From positions 1 to 6,604 of the forward strand of contig SLIS01000346.1 of assembly GCA_007135505.1 (NCBI GenBank): a DNA stretch of 6,604 nucleotides. The letters run 5' to 3'. The translations under genes were made by a program, and so were the position numbers. A model generated the notes under the pieces. That model was given only the letters and a program-made list of their open reading frames with translations. It made no database searches and was not told where the DNA came from. Numbering within the stretch: the first letter of the stretch is position 1; each line of letters starts with the position of its first letter. Of the stretch, positions 3,880 through 6,604 are shown piece by piece. The stretch comes from Halovivax sp. (GTDB lineage: Archaea > Halobacteriota > Halobacteria > Halobacteriales > Natrialbaceae).

Positions 3880-5121
3880 CTAGTCCTCGCGCCGTCGCGC
3901 CAGCAGGTAGGCACCGCCGAGGCCGGTGAGGGCGGCACCGAAGCCGAAGCCGGGAAGCGCGTCGACCGGGGACGAATCCGATCCTGAATCTCGCATCGCG
4001 CCCAGGGTACCGTCGTCGGTCGATCCGTCGAAGTCCACCTCGAAGCCGGCGACGACGCCCGCGTGGTCGGACGGCCAGAGCCGAACGTCCTCGTCGCCGT
4101 CCTCGACGACCACCCGGTCCTCGGGATCGGCGCCGACGCGTTCGACGGTCGTCGGTTCGAAGCTGTCGAGGTAGAGGACGGCGTCGATGCGCCGCGAGAG
4201 CTGTGACTCTTCGTTCAGCAAGTCGCCGTCCTGGCAGCACGTGTGCCCATCGCGGTCCGGCTGAAGCGTCGTATGGGCGTCCTCGAAGTACGTCGTCAGG
4301 TAGTCGTACGTGCTGGACTGCGAGTCGGGACCGCTGTTGAAGTCCCCCGCAAGGAGGATCGGCCGATCCGTCGGCAAGCGATCGAGCAACTCCTCGGCTT
4401 GCTGCTGGCGGATGACGGGCTCCGACGATTCGAGGTGCGTCGTCGCGACGGTGACGTCGGTTCCGTCGACCGGAACGTCCACCTGACAGTACCCGCGTTC
4501 CAGGCCGTCGGAGCCGATCGGCATCGAACGGCTCGTCTCGAACGTTCCGCCGCGGGCGTCGCGAACCTCGGTATCCCCGCGGACGAGTATGGCGACGTGG
4601 TCGGTCAATCGGACGTCGATCTCCTCGCCGTCGACGTCGGCCGGGACTTCGATGTCGGTCGTCACGTTCGAAATAGCCACGTCGTAGTCCAACCCGCGGG
4701 CCGCGAGTTCCCCGGAGAGTACGTCGAGAAAATCGACTTCCACGTTCGACGCACTCGGCGACCCGTCGGGCTCGAACGTGCTGGGCTGCTGGGTCCTGAC
4801 CAGCATGGCTTCCTGTAGCCCCACCACGTCGGGACTGGTGGCCTCGATCTCGTCGGCGATCGCCTCGGCTCGAGGACCGAAGGGGTAGCGCCTGAAATCC
4901 TCGTACAATTGTCCCGCGACGTCGCGCAGCTCGTCCAGCGTACTGGCCTCCTCGACGTCGAACAGTTCGACCCCGACCGCGAGGTTGCGCGTCATGACGG
5001 AGAGCGACCCCGACGCGGCTGCGGTCGTGGTCAACGCGTGTCCGGCGACGAGGCCCGTTGTGCCGGCGATGAACCCTCGACGTGAGAAGCCGCTATCGTG
5101 TGATGTATCCGGTAATTCCAT
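3880..5121 (-). CDS. Secreted, surface-anchored endonuclease/exonuclease/phosphatase-family hydrolase
   Basis: This 413-residue protein is a metal-dependent phosphodiesterase-fold enzyme acting outside the cell on nucleic acid or another phosphodiester. A twin-arginine signal starts with SRRGFIAG (13-20) and ends in an Ala-rich cleavage region (about 30-38). The catalytic domain has the family motifs in order: TRNL (Asn46), GLQEA (Glu104), TTHLES (His229), LLAGDFNS (Asp260, Asn262), RIDAVLY (Asp313) and PSDHAGVV (Asp352, His353). The set looks complete. An acidic Ser/Asp-rich linker (364-385) leads to PGFGFGAALTGLGGAYLLAR (390-409) and a basic end, a PGF-CTERM-type signal. Such signals are processed by archaeosortase A in haloarchaea, with transfer to a membrane lipid. 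I chose the ATG at 5121 over an in-frame GTG at 5133, because the likely transcription start near 5124-5127 falls after the GTG. It lies downstream of the flavoprotein gene but has its own promoter. Confidence 0.94.
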   Translation of the reverse strand: MELPDTSHDSGFSRRGFIAGTTGLVAGHALTTTAAASGSLSVMTRNLAVGVELFDVEEASTLDELRDVAGQLYEDFRRYPFGPRAEAIADEIEATSPDVVGLQEAMLVRTQQPSTFEPDGSPSASNVEVDFLDVLSGELAARGLDYDVAISNVTTDIEVPADVDGEEIDVRLTDHVAILVRGDTEVRDARGGTFETSRSMPIGSDGLERGYCQVDVPVDGTDVTVATTHLESSEPVIRQQQAEELLDRLPTDRPILLAGDFNSGPDSQSSTYDYLTTYFEDAHTTLQPDRDGHTCCQDGDLLNEESQLSRRIDAVLYLDSFEPTTVERVGADPEDRVVVEDGDEDVRLWPSDHAGVVAGFEVDFDGSTDDGTLGAMRDSGSDSSPVDALPGFGFGAALTGLGGAYLLARRRED

Positions 5122-5145
5122 ACGACCTGGCACTCTGCATTCGGG

Positions 5146-5156
5146 AATTGTTATTC
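5146..5156 (-). promoter_or_regulatory. TATA-like element of the secreted hydrolase gene
   Basis: On the minus strand this reads GAATAACAATT, the AT-rich patch closest to the gene, centred about 30 bp before the ATG at 5121. It predicts a start around 5124-5127 and thus a nearly leaderless mRNA. The match to consensus is moderate. Confidence 0.5.
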
Positions 5157-5237
5157 AGGCTGTAACCCAAAGTGATCGCCGCATACCGCCCGACCGTGTG
5201 GGGATCATACGAGAGAGTCGGGCGAGGGAGAGACGAG

Positions 5238-5243
5238 AAAAAA
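5238..5243 (-). terminator. T6 tract, candidate terminator of the flavoprotein transcript
   Basis: Six consecutive T on the minus strand lie about 130 bp after the flavoprotein stop codon at 5375 and before the promoter of the secreted hydrolase. A T-run of this length is rare in this GC-rich DNA and is the usual archaeal termination signal. No stable stem is needed or evident. Confidence 0.4.
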
Positions 5244-5374
5244 CGAGAGAGGCGTCGTCGACGTCGTCACAGACGTTCGCGGGGAAGCGTTCGACGGAAC
5301 AGTCAGGTACAGCCAGCGAACCGGAGACTGGGACCCGGGGACCGCGCATCGAACCTTCCCACCCAGCGGTGACG

Positions 5375-5968
5375 TCACTCCGCACTTCCGCCAGCGCCGA
5401 CGTTCTCGATGCTCTCGAAGGACATGGGGTCGGGTTCGATGCCGGCGAACTGGACCGCTCGCACGCCGAGCGTCTCGACGCGCTGGCGAAGGTCCTCGTC
5501 GACCAGTTCGCGCCCCTCGAACCGACGGGAGGCGTTCGGGATCGCGGCCTGGTGGGGCAACACCCAGGCGTCGAGCGCGCGACAGACCACCCGCAAGTGA
5601 TCGAGCGCGGCGATCGGAAAGTTGCCGCCGGCGACGGCGAGTAGCCCGACGGTCTTGTTCTCGAACTCGTCGAACCCGCAGTAGTCGAGCGCGGTCTTCA
5701 GCACCGAGGAGTACGACCCGTGGTACATCGGCGTTCCCAGGAGGATGGAGTCGGCCGCTCGAACCCGACGGGTGAGTGTCGGCGCGTCGCCGGCCGCGTC
5801 GTCGTCGGCGTCGAAGGGCGGGAGGTCGAGGTCCCGGAGGTCGATCAGTTCGGTGCTCGCGCCGACGGACTCGGCCGCCTCAAGGGCGTGTCCCAGCGCC
5901 GGACGCGTGTAGCTCTCGTCGCGGAGACTCCCCGAGACGGCAACGACGTGGACGGTATCGTCGTTCAT
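5375..5968 (-). CDS. NADPH-dependent FMN reductase-family flavoprotein
   Basis: This 197-residue cytoplasmic protein belongs to the flavodoxin-like FMN_red family, whose members use NAD(P)H to reduce FMN or substrates such as quinones, chromate or azo compounds. Strand 1 and the FMN phosphate-binding loop are VVAVSGSLRDESYT (8-21). The second flavin-contacting segment is GTPMYHGSYSSVLKTALDY (78-96), very close to the family pattern PxYxxSxxxxLKxxlD. VAGGN (112-116) follows strand 4. The length is near the family norm of 170-200, with an acidic insertion (DADDDAAGDAP, 53-63) typical of salt-adapted proteins and a short Gly-rich tail. The ATG at 5968 has a TATTTTA box 27 bp upstream and no leader to speak of. 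The gene is divergent from the 72-residue membrane protein. The physiological electron acceptor cannot be deduced; a role in redox or oxidative stress is plausible. Confidence 0.95.
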   Translation of the reverse strand: MNDDTVHVVAVSGSLRDESYTRPALGHALEAAESVGASTELIDLRDLDLPPFDADDDAAGDAPTLTRRVRAADSILLGTPMYHGSYSSVLKTALDYCGFDEFENKTVGLLAVAGGNFPIAALDHLRVVCRALDAWVLPHQAAIPNASRRFEGRELVDEDLRQRVETLGVRAVQFAGIEPDPMSFESIENVGAGGSAE

Positions 5969-5990
5969 AGGGGGCGTTCGACACTGCGGG

Positions 5991-5998
5991 GTAAAATA
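5991..5998 (-). promoter_or_regulatory. TATA box of the flavoprotein gene
   Basis: The minus strand reads TATTTTAC, centred 27 bp before the ATG at 5968. Transcription would begin at or within a base or two of the start codon, so the mRNA is probably leaderless. Confidence 0.72.
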
Positions 5999-6021
5999 CC
6001 TCGCGGGCGGCGATATCGATC

Positions 6022-6029
6022 GTATAAAC
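6022..6029 (+). promoter_or_regulatory. TATA-like element, candidate promoter of the 72-residue membrane protein gene
   Basis: GTATAAAC points to a start near 6050-6053, which would leave a leader of about 50 nt. It lies back to back with the flavoprotein TATA box (5991-5998), about 31 bp centre to centre, with the palindrome CGATATCG (6011-6018) between them. GGATAATT (6055-6062) is an alternative closer to the gene. Confidence 0.4.
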
Positions 6030-6103
6030 GTCGCGAGAACCGGACCGCCCGGGAGGATAATTCAGGTCGGTCAGTTATCCGCGATCACGACCAACGAACG
6101 GTG

Positions 6104-6322
6104 ATGGACATTCCCACCGACCGACTCCTGATCATGCTCATCGTCGCCACCGCGTTCGCCGTCATCGGCAGCGGGTGGGCCGCCGGACTCGTCCACGCCG
6201 AGGCGACGGGGTGGACGGCGTACGCGCTTCGCATCGCCATCTCGGTCGCGTTCCTGGGCGTCCTGGTGGCCTTCTGGTTCGCGTTCCGACACGCGGACAA
6301 AGAGCAGGGACGGATCGAGTGA
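6104..6322 (+). CDS. Small two-helix membrane protein, 72 residues
   Basis: Two clear membrane segments, about residues 8-27 (LLIMLIVATAFAVIGSGWAA) and 41-61 (ALRIAISVAFLGVLVAFWFA), are joined by a short loop HAEATGW. A charged tail (RHADKEQGRIE) follows. I do not recognise a named family; such small two-helix proteins are common hypothetical genes in haloarchaea. Codon use is strongly G/C-ending, as in the neighbouring genes, which supports a real gene. The ATG at 6104 is preceded directly by an in-frame GTG at 6101, so the start could be one codon earlier. No Shine-Dalgarno is at the right spacing. It is divergent from the flavoprotein gene across 135 bp, so shared control is possible. Hydrophilic frames on the other strand over this DNA are shadows. 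Confidence 0.8.
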   Translation: MDIPTDRLLIMLIVATAFAVIGSGWAAGLVHAEATGWTAYALRIAISVAFLGVLVAFWFAFRHADKEQGRIE

Positions 6323-6350
6323 CGGGCGACAGGATCGAGAGACGGCGACG

Positions 6351-6470
6351 GACGAATCCACCGAGGGCGACCACCGGACTGACGAATTCCGCGTCAGTGA
6401 TCACCGGGGCGACGAATCCACCAGCCGTGAGTATCGGGCCGGCGAATCCGGCATCGGTGATCGCCGGGCC
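6351..6470. repeat. Tandem array of four imperfect 30-bp units
   Basis: Units begin at 6351, 6381, 6411 and 6441, each exactly 30 bp. Their first ten bases are GACGAATCCA, GACGAATTCC, GACGAATCCA and GGCGAATCCG. Each unit ends in a variant of CACCGGGGC or GCCGGGCC. Units 2 and 4 also share GTGATC. A degenerate remnant follows from 6471. Because 30 is divisible by three, the array is open in frames on both strands and gives ten-residue repeats: GPAITDAGFA-like on the minus strand, DESTEGDHRT-like on the plus strand. Neither frame has a convincing start. The array fills the gap between the 72-residue membrane protein and the possible gene at 6570. Confidence 0.85.
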
Positions 6471-6492
6471 GATCCGGTTCGCCCGAATCGGC
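6468..6492. other. Hairpin at the end of the 30-bp array
   Basis: GCCGAT (6468-6473) pairs with ATCGGC (6487-6492). After one mismatch, CGG (6475-6477) pairs with CCG (6483-6485) around the loop TTCGC. It could terminate transcription of the upstream membrane protein gene, but no T-tract follows. Confidence 0.45.
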
Positions 6493-6569
6493 CGCCGGCG
6501 ATCCGCCATCGGCGGGCGGGCGCAGGGGCAAGGGTGGCGTTTTGGAAGCCGACCGTCGTACGGCGGCAC

Positions 6570-6604
6570 ATGGCCCACAGCCCCGACGTCGAGATGGTCG
6601 AGAC
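6570..6604 (+). CDS. Possible gene start leaving the right edge (partial)
   Basis: An ATG at 6570 opens a frame reading MAHSPDVEMVE before the window ends. The residues are acidic, as expected for a haloarchaeal protein, and GTTTTGG around 6539-6545, the only T-run nearby, is centred about 28 bp upstream, fitting a leaderless start. The same frame is open upstream through the 30-bp array, with one earlier candidate start (GTG at 6534), but the upstream translation is Arg/Pro-rich and unlikely to be coding. With eleven residues no family can be named. Confidence 0.42.
   Translation, partial: MAHSPDVEMVE

Noticed and set aside
4243..4818. Plus-strand 191-residue frame within the secreted hydrolase gene
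   Set aside because: Antisense shadow. The minus strand carries the full ordered set of catalytic motifs, signal peptide and C-terminal anchor.
6162..6578. Minus-strand 138-residue frame with GPAITDAGFA-type repeats
   Set aside because: It starts at a GTG without an RBS, is antisense to the 72-residue membrane protein for much of its length, and its non-repeat parts are Arg/Pro-rich. The repeats are reported as a DNA array instead.

Overview
The window looks like chromosomal DNA of a halophilic archaeon (class Halobacteria). Coding regions are GC-rich with G/C-ending codons, and the soluble proteins are rich in Asp and Glu. Several genes have an AT-rich TATA-like box about 27-34 bp before the start codon and no Shine-Dalgarno, as expected for leaderless transcripts. 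One secreted protein combines a twin-arginine signal with a C-terminal PGF-CTERM-type anchor, a pairing typical of haloarchaea. I cannot name the genus. Only one gene, the methyltransferase, has a clear Shine-Dalgarno.

Layout, left to right. (1) Positions 1-116, minus strand: a possible 32-codon mini-gene overlaps by ATGA the start of a gene that leaves the window. Behind it lies about 540 bp without a convincing gene, holding two stacked hairpins and short duplications. (2) Positions 661-1735: a small four-helix membrane protein (minus) is divergent from a UspA-type universal stress protein (plus). (3) Positions 1736-2277: about 540 bp with no supported gene. (4) Positions 2278-2559: a small two-helix membrane protein (minus) with a good TATA box. 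(5) Positions 2560-2992: an intergenic stretch unusually dense in short tandem duplications and a long hairpin, leading to (6) a class I SAM-dependent methyltransferase (2993-3802). (7) This converges with a secreted endonuclease/exonuclease/phosphatase-fold hydrolase (3880-5121, minus), across a 77-bp gap crowded with GCTAG motifs that can fold into a hairpin. (8) An NADPH-dependent FMN reductase-family flavoprotein (5375-5968, minus) is divergent from a 72-residue two-helix membrane protein (6104-6322, plus). (9) A tandem array of four 30-bp units (6351-6470) and a hairpin precede what may be the start of another gene at 6570.

The genes do not form one operon. They are mostly single units with their own promoters, arranged divergently or convergently. 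The functional themes are stress response (Usp, flavin reductase), secreted phosphodiesterase or nuclease activity, and methyl transfer. Nothing links them into a defined pathway. I see no CRISPR array, tRNA, rRNA or intact insertion sequence.

The most unusual content is non-coding: the 30-bp array, the paired hairpins at 243-282, the 20-bp duplications before the methyltransferase, and a 12-bp inverted repeat flanking that gene amid a cluster of CTAG sites. I did not find a clear new multi-gene system.
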